Shown here: piece by piece, positions 30,405 to 39,352 of the stretch
Layout: each line of letters starts with the position of its first letter
How positions within the stretch are numbered: the first letter of the stretch is position 1
IMG/VR virus record: IMGVR_UViG_3300044451_000175
Coordinates: 124,001 to 188,000 of that record
Length of the DNA stretch: 64,000 nt
Reading direction: 5' to 3' (one strand)
From: a virus
Made by a program: the position numbers and the translations under genes
The notes under the pieces: generated by a model
What the model was told of the DNA's origin: nothing
Seen by the model: the letters and a program-made list of their open reading frames with translations, nothing else
Databases searched by the model: none

Positions 30405-30614
30405 ATGCCGGACACATTCACAGATTGCAGAACGACCGAGGGCGTGACTGTTGGTTTGGTTGACGCTTTGATTTCGATTGCAAGAGTCCTAGCAAGCAGA
30501 CATTTGACTTCACCCGAAGTAACCGAAGCTTTGTGTGATTTGGCCGACGACGAGGACGTTCAACGTTTGTTTACCAAAGCTTCTGAAGTTGCTTCTATCC
30601 GCAACCGGAGGTAA
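30405..30614 (+). CDS. small hypothetical protein
   Basis: 69 residues, helical (VGLVDALISIARVLASRHL, TEALCDLADDEDVQRLFTK), placed between folD and prs with tight spacing, so co-transcribed. More AT-rich than both neighbours. The next gene's GGAGG lies in its last codons. Function unknown. Confidence 0.6.
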   Translation: MPDTFTDCRTTEGVTVGLVDALISIARVLASRHLTSPEVTEALCDLADDEDVQRLFTKASEVASIRNRR

Positions 30615-30618
30615 TGCC

Positions 30619-31617
30619 GTGGGCATCAAGATTTTCGGTCTGGACTCTTCAAGAGACTACGCGGCCAAAGTCGCCGCCGAGGTCGGAGTTCCGCTCTCGA
30701 ACAAAGTCGAAGACTACTTCGAGGACGGCGAGGCGACTCTTCGCAGCGAGGTGAACGTTCGCGGTCAGGACGTTTACGTTGTCGGCTCTCTGCACACCTG
30801 CGAAAAGGAACGGGTCGCCGACAAGATCGTGAAGATGCTGATGTTCATCGGCTCGCTGCGTGACGCATCCGCCAGACGCATCACCGCCGTCGTGCCGTAC
30901 CTCGCCTACCAGCGGCAGGACCGCAAAACGGTCAGCCGTGCGCCCATCGTGACCAAGTACCTCGCGAAGTGGCTGCAATCCGTCCAGCTTGACCGGCTGC
31001 TGACGATTGACACCCACAGCCTTCAAGCCCTTCAGAACTCTTTCGACAAGACGATCACCGACCACCTCGAAGCCAAACGGCTTCTGGCGACATACGTTGC
31101 CGAAAACATCACCAACCCTGACCGCATCTCGGTGATGTCGGCCGACATCTCGGCGATGAATCGCGCCAGACTGTTCCGCAACGTGTTGGCGTCCATCTTC
31201 GTGGCACGCCGTGTGCTTCCGCCGGACTTCGAGATCCCGCTGTGCGTGATGGACAAGACGCACGTCGGCCGGGTGATCGAGGGACACATGATCGTGGGCG
31301 ACGTGAAAAACCGAGACGTGATCATCGTGGACGACATGATCGCCAGTGCCAAAACGATGGCCGAAGCTCGAAAAGGCGTACTGGACAATCAGGGTCGCGT
31401 CTGGGGTGCGTGTGCCACCCACGGCCTTTTCGTGGGCAAGGCGAACGAAAATCTGGCCGGGTTCGACCGGATCATCGTCAGCGATTCGGTGCGAGCCGGC
31501 TACCGGCTCAACCCGCAAAACGCCCAAAAACTCGTCACGATTTCAACGGCCAAACTGTTCGCGGACGCCATCAAACGCATTAACGAGGAAGGTTCGATCA
31601 GTGACTTGCTGTCCTGA
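30619..31617 (+). CDS. prs: ribose-phosphate pyrophosphokinase
   Basis: 332 residues from GTG 30619 with GGAGG seven bases before. VVPYLAYQRQDRKTVSRAP is the catalytic flexible-loop region, LLTIDTHSLQ matches the DxH metal site, and VIIVDDMIASAKTM is the PRPP-binding loop (usually DDMIDTGGT, so the last part is altered). It makes PRPP for nucleotide and NAD synthesis. Several large T4-like phages carry prs. The ADP-ribosylation genes in the window would also draw on NAD. Confidence 0.92.
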   Translation: MGIKIFGLDSSRDYAAKVAAEVGVPLSNKVEDYFEDGEATLRSEVNVRGQDVYVVGSLHTCEKERVADKIVKMLMFIGSLRDASARRITAVVPYLAYQRQDRKTVSRAPIVTKYLAKWLQSVQLDRLLTIDTHSLQALQNSFDKTITDHLEAKRLLATYVAENITNPDRISVMSADISAMNRARLFRNVLASIFVARRVLPPDFEIPLCVMDKTHVGRVIEGHMIVGDVKNRDVIIVDDMIASAKTMAEARKGVLDNQGRVWGACATHGLFVGKANENLAGFDRIIVSDSVRAGYRLNPQNAQKLVTISTAKLFADAIKRINEEGSISDLLS

Positions 31618-31642
31618 CGGGCCGAATAACTGGCAGATTGCC

Positions 31643-31671
31643 TTCACAAATCCGCCGGTTTTGTCTATACT
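31643..31671 (+). promoter_or_regulatory. promoter, TTCACA-N17-TATACT
   Basis: A good sigma70-like pair whose -10 lies in TCTATACTGAC (31664-31674), the motif repeated elsewhere. It lies 40 bases before the next ATG. Confidence 0.75.
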
Positions 31672-31710
31672 GACCGCACCTGATTTGGAGCGCATCGCCT
31701 GGAGAAAGAC

Positions 31711-32244
31711 ATGAACATGACAGCCGACGTTAGCGTCCAAAGGGCGCGACTGGCAGAACTCAAGATACAAGAAGCCGAGCTTCTGATGGAGGCTGCCAAC
31801 ATCGAACGCGATCTCGCCGCAAAAGAGGGCGAGATCCTCAAACTGCGTGGTCAGATCGAACAACTGACACGCGGCCTATCCCACCTCGCATACGGCCCTG
31901 TGACGCCCCGCGTGGGGAGTGAGGTGATCGTCAAGGCCGAAGTGACCGGCAACGCGCCGGCGACAAAGACCAAGAAGCACGGGCGTCCGCGACTCTCCGA
32001 CATCGAGAACGCCGGTGGTTCTTCATCCCAACCGTCGCTCGGTGCGGTGATCGAAAAGATCGTCAACGAGTCCAACGGTGTGTCGAAGCCCGAACTCGCG
32101 ACCAAGATCCTCGCGAGCGGCTACGTCAGCCTGTCCGACGACTTCGAGACGATGATCGATCAGGCGATCTACCGTCTGAAAAAGAAGGACAAGATCTACC
32201 GCCACCCGGACAGCCTCTTGTTCTTCAAGAAGGAAGCTGCGTAA
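31711..32244 (+). CDS. coiled-coil protein with winged-helix-like C-terminus
   Basis: 177 residues. The N-terminal coiled coil (ARLAELKIQEAELLMEAANI onward) is followed by a basic linker (KTKKHGRPRLSDIE, with a GRPRL AT-hook-like core) and a C-terminal domain (VIEKIVNESNGVSKPELATK, YRLKKKDKIYRHPDSLLF) like winged helices in bacterial regulatory proteins. Probably DNA-binding. Confidence 0.7.
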   Translation: MNMTADVSVQRARLAELKIQEAELLMEAANIERDLAAKEGEILKLRGQIEQLTRGLSHLAYGPVTPRVGSEVIVKAEVTGNAPATKTKKHGRPRLSDIENAGGSSSQPSLGAVIEKIVNESNGVSKPELATKILASGYVSLSDDFETMIDQAIYRLKKKDKIYRHPDSLLFFKKEAA

Positions 32245-32250
32245 CCGTTC

Positions 32251-32859
32251 TTATTTCGCAGCCGCGTCGATCTCCACGCTCGAACGCATTAGGTTCGCCA
32301 CGTTCTCTTTGCAGAACCCGAACCCGGTGCGTTCGATGAACTCGTAGATGACCCCGGTGAGTGCGTGCGGGGTCGAGAACACCTGCGTTAGACCTTCGCA
32401 GTGAAACGGCTTTTCGCTGCTGAAGGTTCCCCACCCTTTTTCTGCCCATTCTTTCATTTTCCCTTCAACACTCGGCACCTGATACGCCAAGTGGTGTATC
32501 CCGCCGATCCCACCGCGAGCCGCTACCCATTGTCCAACAATGCTGTTCGGCGTCCCGTCAGACACGAAGATTTCCGGTGCCATGTGATAGTCGATGTTCA
32601 CGGTCGGCAATGCCAGATATGCGTCTATGCTGATGCCGAGGTCGTCTCTGATGCAGTCGGGGTGTGTCGCGAGGGATTGATGGACCCACGGAGCGTCGGC
32701 GACTTTTTCCGGCGGTTCTAGCGCGATACAGAGGCACTGGTCGCCGCCGCCGAAGTCAATTGTGAACTCTTGTTGGAGCTTGTACCCGAATGCGTCCATG
32801 AAGAACTGGGCGGTCTTTTTGCGGTCTGCGGTTCGGTAAGCAATATGATCCAGTCTCAT
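32251..32859 (-). CDS. VOC/glyoxalase-fold protein
   Basis: 202 residues on the minus strand. MRLDHIAYRTADRKKTAQFF opens a first beta-alpha-beta-beta-beta unit and GGIHHLAYQVPSVEGKMKEW the second, with metal-binding His (HIAY, HHLAY) and a late Glu (GVIYEFIER), as in methylmalonyl-CoA epimerase or dioxygenase relatives. Substrate unknown. It is one of the few minus-strand genes and looks host-derived. Confidence 0.85.
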   Translation of the reverse strand: MRLDHIAYRTADRKKTAQFFMDAFGYKLQQEFTIDFGGGDQCLCIALEPPEKVADAPWVHQSLATHPDCIRDDLGISIDAYLALPTVNIDYHMAPEIFVSDGTPNSIVGQWVAARGGIGGIHHLAYQVPSVEGKMKEWAEKGWGTFSSEKPFHCEGLTQVFSTPHALTGVIYEFIERTGFGFCKENVANLMRSSVEIDAAAK

Positions 32860-32914
32860 CTTTCCTCCTGTTGGGGTTTGACTCTATTATGAAGAGAGAA
32901 ACACCGGAGGAAAA

Positions 32915-33688
32915 ATGTCACAAGCTCGGATCGAAGCGGAACTCGCGATTGCCTCGGCATGTCAAAAACCTGCCGAGATCGACGTAATCATGGTGGTACA
33001 CAACCAGCCCGAACTCACCCAGAACGCGATTTCTTCACTGTCGCAAACGACGCCCAATTACCATCTGTACGTCTACGACAACGGGTCTGACCAAGAGACG
33101 GTTGACGTTCTGAAGAAGGCCGATTTACGCGGCGGCAGAATAGTGAGGGGCGAAAGAAACATTGGCTTCCTTTTGCCCAATAACTTGCTTGCGAAGGAGG
33201 GGAAAAGCCCCTATATTGTCCTTCTCAATAACGACGTGTACTGCTTGCAGGGTTGGTGGGAACCGCTGATCGGTTGTCTCCAAAACTACCCCGAAGTCGG
33301 CGCGACGGGCTACCTCGGAGGGTATCTGAACACTCAAGGAGTGGGAACCTCGCCGGCATGGGGGTACGATGTGGACTACATCTCCGGTTGGTGTCTGGCC
33401 TTGCGCCGCAAGGACTACGAGAAATTCGGGTTGTTCGATGCGGAACACCTCGAATTTGCCTACTGTGAAGATGCCGATTTCTGCTTCCGATTGAGAGAAG
33501 CAGGACTCACCACATACGCCTTTGGCCTCGATCTTGTCTGGCACAAAGGCCACGCAACATCAGGAAACATCGATCCGCAACTACTCGGAGGTCCGTTCGC
33601 GCGTAACCACGCTTACATAAGAAACCGCTGGCAAAAGTATCTTGGCCGAAGTACGAGTGGGCTATACAACCCCCTCGCTAATTGTTAA
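32915..33688 (+). CDS. family 2 glycosyltransferase
   Basis: 257 residues with GGAGG before the ATG. VIMVVHNQPELTQNAISSL, LYVYDNGSDQET, NIGFLLPNN and VLLNNDVYCLQGWWEPL give the full GT2 core with NND as metal site; YCEDADFCFRLREAG is the catalytic acidic segment. It is related in layout to the gene at 24776. Likely modifies phage DNA, virion or host glycans. Confidence 0.88.
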   Translation: MSQARIEAELAIASACQKPAEIDVIMVVHNQPELTQNAISSLSQTTPNYHLYVYDNGSDQETVDVLKKADLRGGRIVRGERNIGFLLPNNLLAKEGKSPYIVLLNNDVYCLQGWWEPLIGCLQNYPEVGATGYLGGYLNTQGVGTSPAWGYDVDYISGWCLALRRKDYEKFGLFDAEHLEFAYCEDADFCFRLREAGLTTYAFGLDLVWHKGHATSGNIDPQLLGGPFARNHAYIRNRWQKYLGRSTSGLYNPLANC

Positions 33689-33715
33689 ACTCTGTCATCC
33701 AATGGAGATGGACCA

Positions 33716-34993
33716 ATGGCAAAAAACCGCAAGAACAAAGTCGCAGAACCGCACTGCGACTTCTGCAAGCAACCCAAGTCCGAATGCGGGGGCCACCTGA
33801 TCGAAGGGCCGGGTTCTCTAGGCAACGGGCGCAACAGCGGGGAGGACACCGTCTGGATCTGCCCCACCTGCATCGGCACCTGCGCTGCGATGCTCAACAA
33901 GGCCGGGATTGAGTTCGCGGCCAAAGAGGAAGAGAACGCTCCGCTGCCGGCTCTCAACGTCCCCGACCCGCGTGAGATCAAGAAACATCTCGACAAGTTC
34001 GTCATCGGTCAGGACCATGCCAAGCGGATCATGGCGGTGGCCGTAGCGAACCACTACAAGCGGCTCGTTTCGACACCCGGCGACTACCTGAAGGATGTCG
34101 AGATCGAAAAGAGCAACATCCTGATGGCCGGGCCGACCGGCAGCGGCAAGACCCTGCTCGCCCGCACCCTCGCGAAGACGCTCAACGTGCCGTTCGCCAT
34201 CGGTGACGCCACCGCGATCACTGAAGCCGGCTACGTCGGTGAAGACGTGGAGAACCTGTTGTTGCGACTCATCCGCGCGGCAGACGGCAATCTGGTGGCG
34301 GCACAACGCGGCATCCTCTACATCGATGAGATCGACAAGATCGGCCGCACCAACCAGAACATGAGTTTGACCCGCGACGTGTCGGGCGAAGGTGTTCAGC
34401 AGAGCCTCCTGAAGATGATCGAGGGGACTATTTCCAACGTCCCTCCGCAGGGCGGGCGGAAGAACCCCGAAAGCAACTACATTCAGTTCGACACCAGCAA
34501 CGTGCTGTTCATCTGCGGCGGCACGTTCTGCGGCCTGAGCGACATCGTGAAACGCCGCGTCGGACGCGGGTCGATGGGGTTCCTCGCGCAGTCGAAGTCG
34601 GGTGAACTGACTGACGATGAACTGCTGCGTCAAGTCACCACCGAAGATCTCGTTGAGTTCGGGATGATCCCCGAATTCATCGGCCGGCTGCCCGTCCGCA
34701 CCTCGCTCGACAAGATCACCGAAGACGGGCTGATCAAGGTTCTGACCGAGCCGAACAACGCGATCATCAAGCAGTACCAGAAGATCTGCCACATGGACAG
34801 CGTTTCGCTCAAGTTCGATGACGACGCCGTCCGCGAGATCGCCAAACAAGCCCTCGAACGCGACACCGGGGCGCGTGCCTTGCGGGGCGTCGTGGAAGAA
34901 GTCATGCTGGACCTGATGTTCGACATCGCCGACCACAAGGGTAGCGAGATCGTCATCACCGGCGAACGGGTTCGTCAAAAGAAGGCGGCGTGA
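33716..34993 (+). CDS. clpX: ClpX-like AAA+ unfoldase
   Basis: 425 residues. The N-terminal C4 zinc domain (CDFCKQ...CPTCIGTC) binds adaptors and substrates. Walker A GPTGSGKTLLARTLA, Walker B ILYIDEIDKIG, the pore loop GYVGED and sensor EFIGRLPV are intact. The ClpP-docking IGF loop appears as MGF (RGSMGFLAQ). ClpX unfolds proteins and feeds ClpP or remodels complexes. No ClpP is in the window, so it may use host ClpP or act alone. Confidence 0.95.
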   Translation: MAKNRKNKVAEPHCDFCKQPKSECGGHLIEGPGSLGNGRNSGEDTVWICPTCIGTCAAMLNKAGIEFAAKEEENAPLPALNVPDPREIKKHLDKFVIGQDHAKRIMAVAVANHYKRLVSTPGDYLKDVEIEKSNILMAGPTGSGKTLLARTLAKTLNVPFAIGDATAITEAGYVGEDVENLLLRLIRAADGNLVAAQRGILYIDEIDKIGRTNQNMSLTRDVSGEGVQQSLLKMIEGTISNVPPQGGRKNPESNYIQFDTSNVLFICGGTFCGLSDIVKRRVGRGSMGFLAQSKSGELTDDELLRQVTTEDLVEFGMIPEFIGRLPVRTSLDKITEDGLIKVLTEPNNAIIKQYQKICHMDSVSLKFDDDAVREIAKQALERDTGARALRGVVEEVMLDLMFDIADHKGSEIVITGERVRQKKAA

Positions 34994-34994
34994 C

Positions 34995-35414
34995 ATGTCG
35001 GACGTGATCGCGACGTTCAAGAAAACTGCGGATGGCCTTATCGACCACGATGGGGTCTATCCCAACTTCGTCGTTTACGAGGCTGAGAACGGCTCTGCGA
35101 ACGTCGAGTTCGTGGAGCGTTGCGAGCCGATCATGGTGATGTGCCGCGCCTTCGACAAGATCCACAACCTCAAGTCGAAGAAAGTCGTTTTTTGCATCGA
35201 CCGCTACACCGATCCCGAATTCGGGATCGACACAAAAGATTTCCTCGCCGTGTACTACTGGGACGAGTCCGCTTGGAAGTTCGGCGTCCTCGAATACGAC
35301 GACGGCAAGACCCGTGAGATTCGGTGGGACCACGCCGCGTGGGGCAAGTGGCACAAGCGTTTTGGCGACGAGATCAAACAGGCTATGATGCAGTTTCTGA
35401 AGGTGCGGTCATGA
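34995..35414 (+). CDS. hypothetical protein
   Basis: 139 residues starting two bases after clpX. Mixed strands and helices (YPNFVVYEAENGSANVEFVE, KKVVFCIDRYTDPEFGIDTK, AVYYWDESAWKFGVLEY). The C-terminal helix overlaps the next start. It may be functionally linked to clpX by position only. Unrecognised. Confidence 0.7.
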   Translation: MSDVIATFKKTADGLIDHDGVYPNFVVYEAENGSANVEFVERCEPIMVMCRAFDKIHNLKSKKVVFCIDRYTDPEFGIDTKDFLAVYYWDESAWKFGVLEYDDGKTREIRWDHAAWGKWHKRFGDEIKQAMMQFLKVRS

Positions 35415-36382
35415 AGTTCCACACGCCACGCAAGAGGGTTACTGAGCGGGTGCCGTGCGCCGAGTGCGGCACCAAGCCGTTCACCCCGTACATGATCCAA
35501 GACGACCTTTGGAAGAAGGTCGCCGGTAACACGAGCCTGCTTTGTCTTTCTTGTTTCACCAAGAAGCTAGGCAGAAAATTGAAGTTGGATGACTTCAAAC
35601 CGTGCCAACTGACTAATTTGATCATGTTGGGGAATTCGATTGGCACCGGAGAAGAAATCGACATGACCGAAGGCTACAAAGACGAGCCGGCGAAGGTTCA
35701 CTTTCGGATGATCGGGGACGTTCACGGCGAACTCTTGGAATACATCAAGCTCGCGAAGGGGGCCGAATACTCGCTGCAAGTCGGCGACCTCGGCTTCGAC
35801 TGCATGGGGCTGGAACAGTACCTGTCTCCGCAGCACCACTTCGTCGTGGGCGGCAACCACGACAACTACAACACGCTCAACGACGGCGAGACGTTCTACG
35901 ATCAGCCGCCGCACTACCTCAAGGACTTCGGAAGTCTGGAACTGCCCGGCGTCCCGAAACTGTTCTACGTTCGCGGCGCACGCAGCGTTGACAAGGACCG
36001 CCGCACGGCCGGTCACGACTGGTGGCCTCACGAGGAACTGAACTACCGCCGGATGACCGACGCCATCACCGCCTACAACGAGGCCAAGCCCGATTTTGTG
36101 GTGAGCCACGAGTGTCCGGCGTTTCTGGTCAACGAGGTGACGCGGTGGAAAGTGCCGCTGCGTCCGAGCAGTACGGCCTTTGCACTGGAGTCGATGTTCG
36201 AGAACCACCAGCCGAAGGTGTGGATTTTCGGACACTTCCACAACGACTGGTCGATGGAGTTCAAGGGAACCTATTTCCGCTGTCTCGACATCCGCACCAC
36301 TTACGACCTGACCTTCCCATTTGGGATCGATGAGTTCGTCTCTGGTGGCAAGATCACGAGTTTGAACATCGGGGGCAAATGA
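35411..36382 (+). CDS. metallophosphoesterase with N-terminal zinc-finger domain
   Basis: 323 residues from ATG 35411. Residues 1-60 hold two Cys pairs (CAECG, CLSC). From about residue 98 comes the calcineurin-like core: MIGDVHGELLEYI, QVGDLGFD, VVGGNHDNYN and FGHFHNDW supply the metal-binding Asp, His and Asn. The substrate may be a phosphodiester or phosphoprotein; phage relatives include serine/threonine phosphatases. The fusion of a zinc domain is less usual. Confidence 0.88.
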   Translation: MKFHTPRKRVTERVPCAECGTKPFTPYMIQDDLWKKVAGNTSLLCLSCFTKKLGRKLKLDDFKPCQLTNLIMLGNSIGTGEEIDMTEGYKDEPAKVHFRMIGDVHGELLEYIKLAKGAEYSLQVGDLGFDCMGLEQYLSPQHHFVVGGNHDNYNTLNDGETFYDQPPHYLKDFGSLELPGVPKLFYVRGARSVDKDRRTAGHDWWPHEELNYRRMTDAITAYNEAKPDFVVSHECPAFLVNEVTRWKVPLRPSSTAFALESMFENHQPKVWIFGHFHNDWSMEFKGTYFRCLDIRTTYDLTFPFGIDEFVSGGKITSLNIGGK

Positions 36383-36963
36383 AGCGATTCTGGGCCGCAC
36401 CGCTGAACAAGGCGGCATTCTCGGCGGGGGTAAATTGGGTGTCGCACGTTAAGCGACACAAGCTATTGCCACTCGTTGTCGATCTGGGCATGGACGACGA
36501 TCAGGTGAAAGAACTCGTTGCCGAGAAGGTGACGGTGCTGTCGGTCGGTCCCAAGTCGCACTTCGATGTTTGGGGCGAGCTTTTGAATCTTGATTTCGGC
36601 GTACTTTTGTACTCTTCGCCGGGAGATTTGTTCGACCCCACAAAGGCGATGCTGAACGGCGAGGACCACATGGTTTTTGCCAAGTGGCCGGCGGATAGCG
36701 AATACTACAATCTCTGTGGAGCGATTGTTTCGGTGCTGGCTCGCGCAAAGACCGCGATCCACATTGAGAAGAAAGTGGCAGAGACGCAGGGCGGGATCGC
36801 CTGCCCGGTACGGGTTTGTGGGCCTGCCTATTTGTGGCGGGCGATGGTCGGGATGACGCGGTTCGTCCGCGCCGGCCAGCCGCACCCGTCGAACCAGTGG
36901 GAGCCGTTGGCCGTCAATCTGTTTGCGGCCGAGTATCCCGAATACACACTGCTCGAAAGTTAA
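36379..36963 (+). CDS. hypothetical protein
   Basis: 194 residues in ATGA overlap with the phosphoesterase gene. Alpha/beta layout with a Rossmann-like order (LLPLVVDLGMDDDQVKELV, VTVLSVGPKSHFDVWGELL, FGVLLYSSPGDLFDP) that suggests a nucleotide- or sugar-binding fold. GEDHMVFAKWPADSEYYN follows. Function unknown. Confidence 0.7.
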   Translation: MKRFWAAPLNKAAFSAGVNWVSHVKRHKLLPLVVDLGMDDDQVKELVAEKVTVLSVGPKSHFDVWGELLNLDFGVLLYSSPGDLFDPTKAMLNGEDHMVFAKWPADSEYYNLCGAIVSVLARAKTAIHIEKKVAETQGGIACPVRVCGPAYLWRAMVGMTRFVRAGQPHPSNQWEPLAVNLFAAEYPEYTLLES

Positions 36964-36971
36964 GAGGAAAG

Positions 36972-37379
36972 ATGGCGAAGCACTTACTGTTCGTGTACGG
37001 CACTTTGAAAAAGGGTCACACCCGCCACAAGGTCATCGGCGACCAACGGTACTTGGGGACAGCCGTCCTCAAGCCCAATCACAAGATGATCTACCTCGGC
37101 GGTTTCCCCGCACTCGTTCCGGCTCTTACCGGCGAGGGCAGCAAGGTTCGTGGCGAACTTTACGAAGTTGACGACAACTGTTTGGTGGAAGCTGACAAGG
37201 TCGAGGGCGTCGATCACGGTCTGTTCAAACGCGACCCGTTGGAAATCGAATCCCACGTTCCGATGATGCTCCCCACCCAACAGACCACGTTCAACAAGCT
37301 TGAGAAAGGCGAGGTCCAGGGTTACGTCTACGCTCGCGAGTATGGCAATGCTCGTGACTGTGGTGTTTTTTGGTTTTGA
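36972..37379 (+). CDS. gamma-glutamylcyclotransferase family protein
   Basis: 135 residues from ATG 36972 with AAGAGG upstream. LFVYGTLKKGHTRH is the substrate-binding YGTL-K-G motif, GGFPALVPA and VRGELYEVDD follow in AIG2/GGCT order, with an acidic residue in EVDD as expected for the catalytic Glu region. It may act on gamma-glutamyl amines. Found in several large phages. Confidence 0.88.
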   Translation: MAKHLLFVYGTLKKGHTRHKVIGDQRYLGTAVLKPNHKMIYLGGFPALVPALTGEGSKVRGELYEVDDNCLVEADKVEGVDHGLFKRDPLEIESHVPMMLPTQQTTFNKLEKGEVQGYVYAREYGNARDCGVFWF

Positions 37380-37403
37380 CTGAGAAAACACCCCCTTCAT
37401 CTC

Positions 37404-37433
37404 TTGCGTCAGTTCCCTTCAAGTGGTTATAAT
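37404..37433 (+). promoter_or_regulatory. promoter of the sigma factor gene
   Basis: TTGCGT, an 18-base spacer, TATAAT, 24 bases before ATG 37458. Confidence 0.7.
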
Positions 37434-37457
37434 GCCGCTATCGAGGAGGGAACGTAC

Positions 37458-38405
37458 ATGGTCGCAACACTGCCTGTTACCGATGCTCGCAAGCGTGCTG
37501 ACGCCCTTCGGGGGGTTCTGGACTCCCGTTGGAAGGTGTTCTCTCACCCGGACTTCGACCGGCCGAAGATGGAGCGGAAGATCGTGGCCGACATGCCCGA
37601 TCTCGCCTCCTACGAGGCGAAACGGGGTGAAGTCAAGAAACTCCGTCTCGCCAACACCGACAGCGAGATCCTGCCGTTCTACCAAGAGCCGTTGCTCTCG
37701 AAGGCTCAGGAACAGCACCTGTTCCGTAAGATGAACTTCTTCAAGTACAAACTGGAGAAGACGGTGCGGTCGCTCCACCCGTCGCACCCCAGTCTGGTGA
37801 AGCTCGGATTCGCCGAGTACCTGAACGTCAAACGGAACGCCGTGAAGCAGCACATAGTTTGCTGCAACACGCGGCTGGCCTCTCAGGTGCTGCGGCGGTA
37901 CGGCGATTACTGCCGTCAACGCGGTCTGGCGACCGACATGTTGAGCGAGGCGTACCTCAACATCGTCCGCGCCGTGGACTGTTTTGACTGGACGAGGGGC
38001 TTCAAATTCAGTACCTATGCTACATGGGTTCTGATCAACAACTTCAGCCGCGACCTGAGCGGCGAACGTAAGTTCACCGAGAACTTCGTCACGGGTTTTG
38101 ACGAATCCATCTACGACGACAAAGAAGACAATCGCGATGAGGTGGATCGGGTCTATACTGAGAAGCACGAGGACAACAAGGTCCGGGCCGAAAAACTGAT
38201 CGGCCTGCTCGACAAGCCGGAAGACGAGCGAAAACGTTCCGTCATCGAACGTTTCTTCGGTATCGGCGGTGAGAAAAAGACCTTGCTCCAGATCAGCGAA
38301 GAGATGGGGCTGACGAAGGAGCGGGTCCGTCAACTTCGCGAACGCGGTCTAGAAGAGATCCGCGAGCGGATGGCGGAAATGGGATGGACGGACGAACTCA
38401 ACTGA
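37458..38405 (+). CDS. sigma-70 family RNA polymerase sigma factor
   Basis: 315 residues. Region 2 is clear (DMLSEAYLNIVRAVDCFDWT, FKFSTYATWVLINNFSRDL), region 4 ends in a helix-turn-helix (TLLQISEEMGLTKERVRQLR). Region 1.1 is absent and region 3 shortened, as in group 3 factors. It has its own promoter and GGAGG. It may direct host polymerase to the phage-type promoters (TCTATA(G/C)TGAC) seen in the window; that link is inference. Confidence 0.9.
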   Translation: MVATLPVTDARKRADALRGVLDSRWKVFSHPDFDRPKMERKIVADMPDLASYEAKRGEVKKLRLANTDSEILPFYQEPLLSKAQEQHLFRKMNFFKYKLEKTVRSLHPSHPSLVKLGFAEYLNVKRNAVKQHIVCCNTRLASQVLRRYGDYCRQRGLATDMLSEAYLNIVRAVDCFDWTRGFKFSTYATWVLINNFSRDLSGERKFTENFVTGFDESIYDDKEDNRDEVDRVYTEKHEDNKVRAEKLIGLLDKPEDERKRSVIERFFGIGGEKKTLLQISEEMGLTKERVRQLRERGLEEIRERMAEMGWTDELN

Positions 38406-38412
38406 GGTCAAG

Positions 38413-39351
38413 ATGAACACGCAGCTAACCGACAAGGAATTCTTAGCTCTCGCCCGGTCATTCGACGCCGGGCCAGAGCCGATGATCAACGGCTACCTCT
38501 GGACCGAAATGGGCCAGTTCGCGGACGGCGACCACCACAACATGATGGTGGAGTATCGTGGCAACGGCAAGTGGGCCATCAAGGTCGGCGGTTGCACTCT
38601 CGACATCCACGGGGAGCGACAGTACGAAGGCATGAGCAGCAGTCGCACCGACGAGTACCTTGCCGAAAACAGGTACGTTTCGGCCCGCGAAGCTCTGGAG
38701 ATCGCCGGTCACTATCGCGACCGTGTGACTTGGGCGATCCTCGAAGCCCGGAAGACCGACCCGAAATCGACGCATTGGGGCGACTCTGACGACCACGTCA
38801 TCTTCCGCGCCACCGCACTGGCCTACGTCGCACACCGTGGACAGGTCCGCAAGTACAGTGAACCCGGACAAGAACCGTCCCCGTACATCAACCACCCGGC
38901 GGCGATTGCTTCGGTGACCGAAAGCTGGACTATCGCCAAGAAGAAGTCGGAACAGCGGCGGCTGATGGTTTCGGCGGCGTGGTTGCACGACGTGATCGAG
39001 GACTGCCCGGCCGAGTTCGCGGGCCGCATCAAAGAACTCGGTCAGGACATCTACACGCTGGTCAAGGAACTGACCAATCCGAGTAAGGGGTCGAAGCTCA
39101 ACCGCGCCGCCCGCAAGAAGATGGACCGCGACCACCTGAAACACGTTTCGTGGCAGGCTAAGGTCATCAAGTTGATCGACCGTCGATCCAATTTGATGGA
39201 GATCCACGGGCAACCGGCCGAACCGGACTTCAAGCGGCTCTACGCCCGCGAAAGTCTGGAACTGCTGGAAGCTCTCCGCAGCCCCGACACCGCCGATCTC
39301 GAAGAGGAATTGGAGGTCTGGGCGCGGGCGTTGCTAGAAACGAAGGGCTGA
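38413..39351 (+). CDS. HD-domain hydrolase similar to SpoT/MESH1
   Basis: 312 residues. The last two thirds carry the (p)ppGpp hydrolase pattern: YVAHRGQVRKY, PYINHPAAIA, SAAWLHDVIEDC with the HD and ED metal ligands, VKELTNPSKG, and KVIKLIDRRSNL with the later Asp. No synthetase domain is present. It could remove alarmone during infection. The first ~125 residues are an extra domain of unknown role. Confidence 0.8.
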   Translation: MNTQLTDKEFLALARSFDAGPEPMINGYLWTEMGQFADGDHHNMMVEYRGNGKWAIKVGGCTLDIHGERQYEGMSSSRTDEYLAENRYVSAREALEIAGHYRDRVTWAILEARKTDPKSTHWGDSDDHVIFRATALAYVAHRGQVRKYSEPGQEPSPYINHPAAIASVTESWTIAKKKSEQRRLMVSAAWLHDVIEDCPAEFAGRIKELGQDIYTLVKELTNPSKGSKLNRAARKKMDRDHLKHVSWQAKVIKLIDRRSNLMEIHGQPAEPDFKRLYARESLELLEALRSPDTADLEEELEVWARALLETKG

Positions 39352-39352
39352 G

